Source: an uncultured Clostridia bacterium
GTDB lineage: Bacteria; Bacillota; Clostridia; Lachnospirales; CAMVHY01
DNA: 5,517 bases
Reading direction: 5' to 3'
Assembly (NCBI GenBank): GCA_946415665.1
Contig: CAMKTI010000113.1
Span: 1-5,517 of the forward strand
The notes below the pieces were generated by a model. That model was not told the origin of the DNA. It ran no database searches and saw only the letters and a list, made by a program, of their open reading frames with translations. Below, one piece after another: positions 1 to 5,517 of this stretch. Positions within the stretch are counted from its first letter, which is position 1. Each line of letters starts with the position of its first letter. The position numbers and the translations under genes were made by a program.

Positions 1-12
1 CCGCACGTTATA

Positions 13-40
13 ATTATAATACAAAAAAAATATATGTCAA
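13..40 (-). promoter_or_regulatory. Consensus sigma-A promoter firing left, out of the window
   Basis: On the minus strand an exact TTGACA (40-35) is followed, after a 16-base spacer containing eight T in a row, by an exact TATAAT (18-13). It lies beyond the terminator of the SLH gene and points away from it, so it should drive a minus-strand gene whose start is outside the window. Only 12 bases remain after the -10 box, so nothing about that gene can be seen. The first 18 bases closely match the promoter at the right edge (5471-5500). Confidence 0.75.
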
Positions 41-61
41 GAGTAAATAAAAAAAACATAT

Positions 62-93
62 AAAAAAAGGCTTCATTCAAGAAACCCTTTTTT
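62..93 (-). terminator. Intrinsic terminator of the miaB-SLH unit
   Basis: Read on the minus strand, AAAAAAGG (93-86), one bulged G and TTTC (84-81) pair, with one G-U wobble, with GAAG and CCTTTTTT across a six-base loop (80-75). The stem ends in a run of seven T (68-62). It sits about 30 bases after the SLH stop codon. The A-tract/T-tract symmetry means it could also stop transcripts entering from the left on the plus strand. Confidence 0.75.
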
Positions 94-123
94 AGCATAA
101 AAAGTCTTTTCTTAACAAAAAAA

Positions 124-2022
124 TTAATTTTCGCCAACTATTCTTACAAAATCAGCTACATTCGAATTTCTATCATCCATAGATATATAAACTTTATTTC
201 CCCTTCTTATATTTCCAATATTAATCACACGTCCATTTATATTTCTAAACTCAGTATCTCGATTACAATTAATTTCGATTTCACTTCCGGATTCTGTCCG
301 AATTCTTAAAATATCATTATCAAAAATTCTTAATACCTCGCCAAAATAATTTGTCGACGTTTTATCCATCACATTTAAATTTTCTATTTCCGAACTATCT
401 AATCTTATTCTCACTTTATCTCCGACACCAAACCTCGAAATATCAATTTTCCCTTGCGAAATATTATATTCATAAATTTTATTATCATCTTCATTTTTAA
501 ATTTAATAATACAATTTCTATCTCGTAAAATTCTTATTTCTTCTATCCAACCTTCTTTACTTGATTTTTCTCCTTCCGCATAAATATCAGTCAAATTATC
601 ATATTCACAAGACGCACTAACTTTATCTCCTATTTTTAAATCGCTCCACGATACTGTCCCATTATTTTTTCTTTTTATCACCGTATTATTATTTACTTTC
701 AATTCATAATCTAAATTATCATTTTTATCTTCAATCACTAACACAGCTTTGTTATTCTCATTCTTTTTTTCTTTTAATATGCCTTCGATTTTTTTATTTT
801 TATCAACAACACAAATTCCATACGCCTTCGAATCCAAAAATTCTATTTTTACTATCTCGCCAATTTTAATATCCTTTAAATCAACTTTTTTATTCTCTCT
901 GCTTATTTTACAATTTTCTGTCAAAATATATTTTTGCGTCTGATTTAAGATCCCGCCAACCGGATTTATCATCTGTATTTTTATAGCAATTTCATTATTT
1001 CTTATATCATCAACAATTCCATTTATACAATTCAAATCAAAATCTACATCCGGCTTACTCGAATAATTTTCTGCTTTTAAATAAACCAAAACAGAATTTT
1101 CCAATGATCCTGTTATCTCCATTCCATCCGTCAAATCATTTAATCTTTTTCTATTATTATCAATTAAAATCTCGGCATTATCTTTTATCTTATAAATATT
1201 TTTTTCGCCATCCGAATTAATAATTTGCACCGCGCCAATTCCATAATAAATTTTATCTATCTTCCCAGAAATATAATTAATCTCGTTTATTTCACTCCTA
1301 TCTTTAAAATCCAAAGTTTTGCTCAACATCACAGATAAAATCGTTTTTGTAACTGCTTGCTTTGGATTAAATTTATTATTTTCGTCGCCAGTAATTATTT
1401 TATTTTTAGACAAACAATAAACTGAACTCAAATAATCCGACGCAATAAAACTTTCATCTGCAAAAATTCCTTTACAATCATTATATTTACTAACATCTTC
1501 TTCTAAAATTCTCGTCAAATAAACCGCTGCTTCTTCTTTTGACAATGCCCGTAACTTTTCATTTTTCTTATTATCTTTAACAATAAATTTTTCTAAATCT
1601 CCGGGCGTAAAAATATTTTTCTCCAATAAAAAAGCAATTTCTTTATCCGCAACTTTTTGCCACTTCACATATTTTTTTGCCTGACTTTCTAACAAATATT
1701 TATTTTTTTCATACGCATTATCATAAAAACTTTTTTCTTCGCTTGTTAAATCATTATATTTATAACCCGCCGTCTTAGCGAAAATTTTTGCCGTCTCAAA
1801 TTTATTTATATTATCATTCGGTTTAAAATAACCTGCTGCATCTGCCGTAATTAATCCTTTTTCAGCAACATTATTTATATATTCATATGCCCAAAAATTT
1901 TGATTCACATCTTTAAAATTCATCGCATGCACATAAAAAAAGTTACACCTCAAAAAAATACTACTAACCCCAATCGCAATAAAAAATTTTTTTATATTCT
2001 TTATCTCAAAACCAAATTTCAA
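124..2022 (-). CDS. Secreted S-layer homology (SLH) protein with five C-terminal beta-type repeats
   Basis: A 632-residue protein probably exported and held non-covalently to cell-wall polymer through SLH domains. Residues 1-33 look like a signal peptide: lysines at 8-12, a hydrophobic stretch 13-24, and VHA before a likely cut after A33. The core is interrupted by R25-C26-N27, which is atypical. Three SLH motifs follow: 36-87 (clear: FKDV, W44-A45, G56, F66-x-P68), about 119-172 (degenerate) and 187-237 (FADE, TGD, FNP). The usual TRAE-type signature reads NKFE, SKEE and TKTI, so polymer binding may be altered. Residues 251-630 hold five repeats of 70-82 residues, each opening with a G-x-[IV] strand (G253, G335, G414, G491, G561) and carrying an IGDKV-like turn 43-53 residues later. 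This resembles DUF5666-like beta modules (inference). There is no sortase motif or C-terminal membrane helix. The start is TTG, six bases after the miaB stop. SLH identity is firm; the exact role is unknown. Confidence 0.88.
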   Translation of the reverse strand: MKFGFEIKNIKKFFIAIGVSSIFLRCNFFYVHAMNFKDVNQNFWAYEYINNVAEKGLITADAAGYFKPNDNINKFETAKIFAKTAGYKYNDLTSEEKSFYDNAYEKNKYLLESQAKKYVKWQKVADKEIAFLLEKNIFTPGDLEKFIVKDNKKNEKLRALSKEEAAVYLTRILEEDVSKYNDCKGIFADESFIASDYLSSVYCLSKNKIITGDENNKFNPKQAVTKTILSVMLSKTLDFKDRSEINEINYISGKIDKIYYGIGAVQIINSDGEKNIYKIKDNAEILIDNNRKRLNDLTDGMEITGSLENSVLVYLKAENYSSKPDVDFDLNCINGIVDDIRNNEIAIKIQMINPVGGILNQTQKYILTENCKISRENKKVDLKDIKIGEIVKIEFLDSKAYGICVVDKNKKIEGILKEKKNENNKAVLVIEDKNDNLDYELKVNNNTVIKRKNNGTVSWSDLKIGDKVSASCEYDNLTDIYAEGEKSSKEGWIEEIRILRDRNCIIKFKNEDDNKIYEYNISQGKIDISRFGVGDKVRIRLDSSEIENLNVMDKTSTNYFGEVLRIFDNDILRIRTESGSEIEINCNRDTEFRNINGRVINIGNIRRGNKVYISMDDRNSNVADFVRIVGEN

Positions 2023-2028
2023 AACAAA

Positions 2029-3402
2029 TCAGCTCCCAATTTTTTGCCCAATTAAATAAAAAGGCTTCGCGTCAATAATTTTAACATTTACTATCTTTCC
2101 AACCAAATTTTTATCGCTTTCAAAATGCACAAGCATATTTTTTTCATTTCGCCCAGTTAATTTTTTGTTTTCCTCATCAAACTCCTCCACCAAAATCTTT
2201 TCGACCTTGCCATTATAAATTTTATTTTTCTTCTCTATAATCTCGTTCAAAACTTTTATCAAATATCCAAATCTTTTTTTTACAATCTCAGAATCAATTT
2301 GTTCCGACATTTTGGCTGCAGGAGTTCCTTCTCGTTTTGAATATATAAAACTAAACGCGCTATTAAATTCAACTTTTTTTATCAAATCAATCGTTTCTAA
2401 AAAATCATTTTCTGTTTCGCTAGGAAATCCAACAATTATATCTGTACTCAAAGCTATGTCATTAATATTCATTTTAATTTTATTTATCAAATCCAAATAT
2501 TTTTCTCGCGTATATTTTCTATTCATTAGTTTTAAAATTCGATTACTTCCTGATTGCACAGGCAAATGTAAATGTTTGCAAACTTTGTTTAAATCACGAA
2601 TCGCAAAAATTAAATCATCCGATAAATCTTTTGGATGCGATGTCATAAATCTTATCCGTTCCAGTCCATTTATATTATTTACTTTAAATAAAAGCTCAGC
2701 AAAATTAATTTTATTTTCTTTTAAATCTAATCCATACGAATTAACATTTTGCCCGAGTAACATAATTTCTTTTACACCATCATCAACCAATTTTTTTATT
2801 TCATCCAAAATCTCATTAAAATTTCTGCTGCGTTCTCGTCCTCTTACATAAGGAACAATACAATAAGAACAAAAATTATTACAGCCATAAATAATATTTA
2901 CGCTCGCTTTAAAAAAATATTTTCGCGTCAAATAAATTTCTTCTTCGTGATTTTTATTTTCCTTCCAAATATCTATTATTTGCGAATTCGTAACTAAATT
3001 ATTAAAAAGTAGCTCTGGAAATTTATGAGCATTAAATGTTCCAAAAACAACATCCACAAAATCATATGACTTTTTTATTTTTTCGATTATGTGTTTTTGT
3101 TGCATCATACATCCACACAAAATTATTTTTAAATCTGGCTTTAGCTTTTTTTTATTTTTAAAATAACCAAGATTCCCAAACAATTTATCCTCAGGATTTT
3201 CTCTCACACAGCAAGTATTAAATAAAACTAAATCAACATCATTATTATTTTTGTCATCAGTAATTTTATATCCCATTTTCAAAAGCATATCACATAATTT
3301 TTCTGAATCATGAGCATTCATTTGACAACCGAAAGTATTTATTTTAGCCGTCTTTTTTTTCCCAAAATTTAAATCAAAAACTTTGTCAATATAATAATCC
3401 AT
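2029..3402 (-). CDS. miaB: tRNA-2-methylthio-N6-dimethylallyladenosine synthase MiaB
   Basis: MiaB is a cytosolic radical-SAM enzyme with two [4Fe-4S] clusters. It adds a methylthio group to C2 of N6-isopentenyl-adenosine 37 in tRNAs that read U-starting codons, acting after MiaA. Numbering from the ATG at 3402 (457 aa, normal for the family), the N-terminal methylthiotransferase domain has the three auxiliary-cluster cysteines: C26 in FGCQMN, C64 in NTCCVRE and C98 in CGCM. The radical-SAM triad is C174-x3-C178-x2-C181 in YGCNNFCSYCIVP, followed by RGRERSR, LLGQNVNSYG, LHLPVQSGS and DIIVGFPSET, all MiaB hallmarks that separate it from MtaB and RimO. A C-terminal TRAM domain (about 392-455) starts at YNGK and ends IDAKPFYLIGQ. 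An upstream in-frame TTG at 3441 would add 13 residues but lacks a good ribosome binding site. The ATG has AAGGGG 12 bases upstream, so I prefer it. First gene of a unit with the SLH gene. The often-seen mutS neighbour is not in the window. Confidence 0.95.
   Translation of the reverse strand: MDYYIDKVFDLNFGKKKTAKINTFGCQMNAHDSEKLCDMLLKMGYKITDDKNNNDVDLVLFNTCCVRENPEDKLFGNLGYFKNKKKLKPDLKIILCGCMMQQKHIIEKIKKSYDFVDVVFGTFNAHKFPELLFNNLVTNSQIIDIWKENKNHEEEIYLTRKYFFKASVNIIYGCNNFCSYCIVPYVRGRERSRNFNEILDEIKKLVDDGVKEIMLLGQNVNSYGLDLKENKINFAELLFKVNNINGLERIRFMTSHPKDLSDDLIFAIRDLNKVCKHLHLPVQSGSNRILKLMNRKYTREKYLDLINKIKMNINDIALSTDIIVGFPSETENDFLETIDLIKKVEFNSAFSFIYSKREGTPAAKMSEQIDSEIVKKRFGYLIKVLNEIIEKKNKIYNGKVEKILVEEFDEENKKLTGRNEKNMLVHFESDKNLVGKIVNVKIIDAKPFYLIGQKIGS
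2033..2036 (-). promoter_or_regulatory. Ribosome binding site of the SLH gene, inside the end of miaB
   Basis: GGAG on the minus strand (2036-2033) overlaps the last glycine and serine codons of miaB and lies ten bases before the TTG start at 2022. No in-frame ATG lies near it; the first one encodes M34, after the signal peptide, so TTG is the start that keeps the export signal. The layout implies translational coupling to miaB. Confidence 0.6.
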
Positions 3403-3414
3403 TTCAAAAAAATT

Positions 3415-3420
3415 CCCCTT
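3415..3420 (-). promoter_or_regulatory. Ribosome binding site supporting the ATG start of miaB
   Basis: AAGGGG on the minus strand (3420-3415) lies 12 bases before the ATG at 3402, slightly far but usable. The alternative TTG at 3441 has only a GGA inside a hairpin stem ahead of it. This is the reason for choosing the shorter protein. Confidence 0.45.
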
Positions 3421-3443
3421 CAAAAAAATTTTTTTTGGCAACT

Positions 3444-3469
3444 AAAAGAAATCCAAACGGATTTATTTT
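3444..3469 (-). promoter_or_regulatory. Small hairpin in the miaB leader
   Basis: AAATCC (3449-3454) and GGATTT (3459-3464) form a six-base stem with a four-base loop. After one mismatch it extends by four A-T pairs (3444-3447 with 3466-3469). On the plus strand it is followed by more T residues and could act as a weak terminator of antisense transcription. On the minus strand it sits just upstream of the possible TTG start at 3441, where it would cover the only GGA. Each arm holds only two G-C pairs, so stability is low. Confidence 0.35.
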
Positions 3470-3480
3470 TTTTAAACGAA

Positions 3481-3486
3481 ATTATA
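3481..3486 (-). promoter_or_regulatory. Candidate -10 box for the miaB-SLH unit
   Basis: An exact TATAAT reads on the minus strand at 3486-3481, about 40 bases before the TTG at 3441 and 79 before the ATG at 3402. The -35 region is poor: three of six matches at 17-18 base spacing, or TTTACC with four of six at 19. In such A+T-rich DNA a TATAAT can arise by chance, but the position fits a promoter for miaB. Confidence 0.35.
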
Positions 3487-3523
3487 AACGCAAAATATTT
3501 TTTTGGGTAAATTAAAAAATTAT

Positions 3524-3578
3524 TGTCATGCAGATAGAAATTTTTTACATATAAAATAATCATGACATGTGTAAAAAA
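3524..3578. repeat. Two interleaved inverted repeats
   Basis: Repeat one: TGTCATG (3524-3530) and CATGACA (3561-3567), an exact 7-base inverted pair. Repeat two: TTTTTTACATAT (3541-3552) and ATGTGTAAAAAA (3567-3578), a 12-base inverted pair with one G-T wobble around a 14-base loop. The 3' arm of repeat one lies inside the loop of repeat two, the topology of an H-type pseudoknot if transcribed. As DNA, either could be an operator. A+T-rich arms make chance a real alternative. Confidence 0.4.
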
Positions 3579-3592
3579 ATAATCGGATAGAA

Positions 3593-3659
3593 AAATTATT
3601 TTGGCGATAAATTAAACCAACACTTTGAAAATTATTTTTATCAAGCAAATTATTTTGGC
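3593..3659. repeat. 13-base direct repeat with weaker flanking copies
   Basis: AAATTATTTTGGC occurs exactly at 3593-3605 and 3647-3659. The core ATTATTTT recurs at 3631-3638, and ATTATTTTTGCG at 3687-3698 differs from 3595-3606 by one base. The core starts are 36, 18 and 38 bases apart. Reverse-orientation cores (AAAATAAT) occur at 3553-3560 and 3576-3583. The cluster lies 55-160 bases upstream of the hydrolase promoter and may be regulator sites or simply A+T-rich drift. Confidence 0.4.
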
Positions 3660-3752
3660 TCTTGTTTTTTGTGTTTTCAATGATATATTATTTTTGCGTT
3701 CAAGATAAAAGCATACTCTGGTTTTATAAAATGATTTCTATAAAAAAACTAT

Positions 3753-3781
3753 TTGACAATTAATATCTTGTGTGATAAAGT
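3753..3781 (+). promoter_or_regulatory. Sigma-A promoter of the hydrolase gene
   Basis: Exact TTGACA at 3753-3758, a 17-base spacer, and TAAAGT at 3776-3781 (four of six, including the key T1, A2 and T6), preceded by an extended -10 TG (3773-3774). This predicts a transcript start near 3788 and a leader of about 40 bases before the ATG. No other good -35/-10 pair was found closer to the gene. Confidence 0.6.
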
Positions 3782-3819
3782 TACCGTATGATTTAGTTTT
3801 TGGTTTATTATTAAAAAAA

Positions 3820-3823
3820 GGAG
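3820..3823 (+). promoter_or_regulatory. Ribosome binding site that sets the hydrolase start at ATG 3830
   Basis: GGAG, preceded by seven A, ends six bases before the ATG at 3830, an ideal spacing. An in-frame TTG at 3824 directly abuts the GGAG and so cannot be the start. Confidence 0.85.
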
Positions 3824-3829
3824 TTGTTC

Positions 3830-5323
3830 ATGTTGGAAAATATTATTTCGTTTTCGTCACAACAAAAAAAATTAGATGAAAATGAAAACAGAGAAATACA
3901 GCTTTCTGTTGCGTTGAGTTCGATTGTTTATACTAAAGATATTAGTTGCAGAGAGCTTAGTAATGGATATAAATATAAAGGAAAAACTGTTAGCGAGATT
4001 TTAGAAGCTGAAAAAGCACGTTTGGAGAATTTAAAATCAGGAATCGAAGAACAAAATAGCGAATTGGATGAACGGATTAACAAGCGTAAATCAGATTTTG
4101 AATATCTTCCAAAAGAAATTGCACATGGTGAATTTATAGTTGATGAATTAAATCTTGGAAATTTGATTTTGATGGATGCGTCTTTTATGCATAAAAATGA
4201 TGAAGAATTTAAGAACTTAGAAATGAATGACGGGATTCGAGTTTATATATTTTGTGATAAAGAAAACGAATCTCTTTGTGTATTATCAAAAGGAACGGCG
4301 CCGGGAGAATTTTCTATTTTACCTGACATGATATTTCCATCCGAAAAAAAATCTGTCATAATAAATCAAGAAGAAAAAAAGGATGATTTAATAGGCATAA
4401 ATGGCAACGACAAAGACGAAAAAAGCACAATTAAAAATAAAAATGAAGATGAATTAAGAGAGTTTGCTATAGCAAAACAAAATATTATTTTTAATAATAT
4501 TGCGTCAGAACTTTTAGAACCGTATATGGATGAAAATGGCGATTTTAAAAATGAATGGAAAAATATATACTTTTTTGGTCATTCTTCAGGCGGAAATAAA
4601 GTCATGAATTTATTTGCTAATAAAATTTTAAACAGTCAGGATCCAAATAAAGAATTGGAGCGGTGTAAATGTATTTGTATTAATTCGATTGGTTGGGCTC
4701 AGGAAACAAAAAATTATTTTGAAGAACAATTTAAAGAAAAAGAAATTGACTTTAAAGAATTTTGTAATCGAGTTACAGATGTAAAAGGTTCTACAGATCC
4801 AATTTCAGTTATAAATGAAAATCCGATTGGTAAAACCGTTTTTATGGAATCAAAAGGACATTATACGGAAGATATTGATATTAATCAGTTTTTAGATTCA
4901 CCAGATAGAAAATATTATATGTACGCTCAGTTTTTTGCTTACATCAAAGATTATTTGTCGGGAATTAAAAATTCGATGGAAAGAGATGAAAAAATCAGAA
5001 CAACTTTGAAAGTGGTTGATTATTGGGGATGCGGAAAACTAATGAATGTTTTAGGTGAATGTATTACAACATACAGGACAAAGGTTTTTATTATAGTTTT
5101 GTTGGTTTTGCTTAAAAATTATGTAAAAGCCTTGTTTGTTGTTTATGTTTTTAGAATAGAACCGATCATTAATAATAATCAAAATGAATTTATGACGAAC
5201 TTTCCAAATCAAGAACAAGAGAGTTTTATTGACAATATTATAAATGAAACAGTAAAAACAGAAGATCAAAAACAGCCGTCAAGTGATCTTGATGAATCAC
5301 AACCAAATTTAAACTTCACATAA
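3830..5323 (+). CDS. Lipase-like alpha/beta hydrolase with coiled coil, charged insert and C-terminal hydrophobic segment
   Basis: A 497-residue protein (from ATG 3830) resembling class-3 lipase / Mbeg1 (DUF2974)-type serine hydrolases. The nucleophile elbow is G250-H-S252-S-G254-G after the hydrophobic FF of YFFG, and S252 is the likely nucleophile. Plausible partners are D323 in STDPISVI and H344 in KGHYTED (inference from order). Upstream, DGIRVYIFCDKENESLCVLSKGTAPGE (135-160) resembles the core strands and RGT-like turn of class-3 lipases, with K154 in place of R. Residues about 52-90 look like a charged coiled coil. Residues 171-212 are a Lys/Glu/Asp/Asn-rich, probably disordered insert splitting the fold. 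Residues 419-441 form a hydrophobic stretch broken by K429 and K433, enough for one membrane helix or hairpin, followed by a polar acidic tail of about 55 residues. No N-terminal signal peptide is visible. Likely an esterase or lipase acting at the membrane; substrate unknown. Own promoter and terminator, no operon partner. Family level is fairly sure, role is not. Confidence 0.8.
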   Translation: MLENIISFSSQQKKLDENENREIQLSVALSSIVYTKDISCRELSNGYKYKGKTVSEILEAEKARLENLKSGIEEQNSELDERINKRKSDFEYLPKEIAHGEFIVDELNLGNLILMDASFMHKNDEEFKNLEMNDGIRVYIFCDKENESLCVLSKGTAPGEFSILPDMIFPSEKKSVIINQEEKKDDLIGINGNDKDEKSTIKNKNEDELREFAIAKQNIIFNNIASELLEPYMDENGDFKNEWKNIYFFGHSSGGNKVMNLFANKILNSQDPNKELERCKCICINSIGWAQETKNYFEEQFKEKEIDFKEFCNRVTDVKGSTDPISVINENPIGKTVFMESKGHYTEDIDINQFLDSPDRKYYMYAQFFAYIKDYLSGIKNSMERDEKIRTTLKVVDYWGCGKLMNVLGECITTYRTKVFIIVLLVLLKNYVKALFVVYVFRIEPIINNNQNEFMTNFPNQEQESFIDNIINETVKTEDQKQPSSDLDESQPNLNFT

Positions 5324-5338
5324 ATTTAAATACAAATA

Positions 5339-5367
5339 ACAGCGTGTGACGACGCTGTCATTTTTTT
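5339..5367 (+). terminator. Intrinsic terminator of the hydrolase gene
   Basis: ACAGCGT (5339-5345) and ACGCTGT (5352-5358) form a perfect seven-base stem with a six-base loop GTGACG. After CA comes a run of seven T (5361-5367). It lies 15 bases after the stop codon and is the most G+C-rich short stretch in the intergenic DNA, as expected for a functional terminator. Confidence 0.88.
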
Positions 5368-5470
5368 GACCACTAACTAATTATAAAAAACAGAAAAATG
5401 AACATAATACATATATAAAACATAAACAGGATAATAAGTTTTAAATTTAATTATAAAAAGTTAAAAGTAC

Positions 5471-5500
5471 TTGACATTTATTTTTTTTATGTGTTATAAT
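5471..5500 (+). promoter_or_regulatory. Perfect sigma-A promoter firing right, out of the window
   Basis: Exact TTGACA (5471-5476) and exact TATAAT (5495-5500) are separated by 18 bases containing an eight-T run. An extended -10 TG sits at 5492-5493. A transcript would start near 5507, leaving about ten bases in the window. The ATG at 5505 is followed at once by TAG, so the gene starts beyond the edge. Expected to be strong; its target cannot be seen. Confidence 0.85.
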
Positions 5501-5517
5501 AAAAATGTAGCAGATAA

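Larger units (their letters stand above)
3403..3829. other. Divergent A+T-rich intergenic region between miaB and the hydrolase gene
   Basis: About 430 bases without a convincing gene. From left to right it holds the miaB ribosome binding site and hairpin, a candidate miaB -10 box, two interleaved inverted repeats (3524-3578), several ATTATTTT-type direct repeats (3593-3698), then the hydrolase promoter and ribosome binding site (3753-3823). The longest small reading frame (27 codons from 3680) has no ribosome binding site and overlaps the promoter. No tRNA-like or recognised riboswitch fold was seen by eye. Confidence 0.7.

Noticed and set aside
99..112. AAAAG-T-CTTTT palindrome near the end of the SLH unit as a second terminator
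   Set aside because: The arms are separated by one base, so no hairpin loop can form.
749..943. A 64-codon plus-strand open frame opposite the SLH gene
   Set aside because: A shadow of a Lys/Asn/Glu-rich coding strand, giving Phe/Ser/Leu-rich sequence; no ribosome binding site.
2312..2851. A 179-codon plus-strand open frame opposite miaB
   Set aside because: It lies wholly inside the strongly conserved miaB, has no ribosome binding site, and its translation is a Ser/Phe/Ile/Leu-rich string typical of the antisense of an A-rich gene.
3524..3529. ATGACA on the minus strand as the -35 box of miaB
   Set aside because: No acceptable -10 hexamer lies 15-19 bases downstream; the TATAAT at 3486-3481 is 37 bases away.
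3680..3763. A 27-codon plus-strand frame starting ATG ATA TAT in the divergent spacer
   Set aside because: No ribosome binding site, and its end overlaps the -35 box of the hydrolase promoter.
3824..3829. TTG at 3824 as the hydrolase start
   Set aside because: It touches the GGAG directly; ATG 3830 has the proper six-base spacing.
5051..5269. A 72-codon minus-strand open frame inside the hydrolase gene
   Set aside because: Antisense of the C-terminal part of the hydrolase; hydrophobic and tyrosine-rich by composition only, with no promoter or ribosome binding site.
5378..5459. TAATTATAAAAA twelve-base direct repeat (5378-5389 and 5448-5459)
   Set aside because: Pure A+T words of this length are expected by chance in such DNA; no associated structure or element.

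Overview
The window looks like chromosomal DNA of a low-G+C Firmicute, probably a Clostridia-type anaerobe. The evidence is a very A+T-rich composition with A/T homopolymers throughout, AGGAG-type ribosome binding sites, a TTG start, sigma-A TTGACA/TATAAT promoters, and a surface protein built on S-layer homology (SLH) domains. I cannot name a species. The assignment is inference from composition and protein families, not from a marker gene.

Left part (1-3402, minus strand): a two-gene unit read right to left. miaB encodes the radical-SAM tRNA methylthiotransferase. Six bases after its stop codon comes a gene for a secreted SLH protein, whose ribosome binding site lies inside the last codons of miaB. 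The unit ends in a hairpin/T-tract terminator at 62-93. Just beyond it, a consensus promoter (40-13, minus) fires out of the left edge into an unseen gene.

Middle (3403-3829): a divergent intergenic region that is almost pure A+T. It holds a candidate miaB -10 box, a small hairpin in front of miaB, two interleaved inverted repeats, a family of ATTATTTT-type direct repeats, and a TTGACA promoter plus strong ribosome binding site for the rightward gene.

Right part (3830-5517, plus strand): one monocistronic gene for a 497-residue lipase-like alpha/beta hydrolase (GHSSG nucleophile elbow). It has an N-terminal coiled coil, a charged low-complexity insert and a C-terminal hydrophobic segment. 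A clear intrinsic terminator follows. A perfect sigma-A promoter then fires out of the right edge; its first 18 bases match those of the left-edge promoter at 17 positions.

Functional links: miaB and the SLH gene are probably co-transcribed and translationally coupled, although their products act in different compartments (tRNA modification versus cell wall). The hydrolase is a separate transcription unit with no visible partner. I see no CRISPR array, RNA gene, transposase, phage gene or toxin-antitoxin pair. The least ordinary items are the modular hydrolase, the five-repeat architecture of the SLH protein, and the structured divergent region between them.
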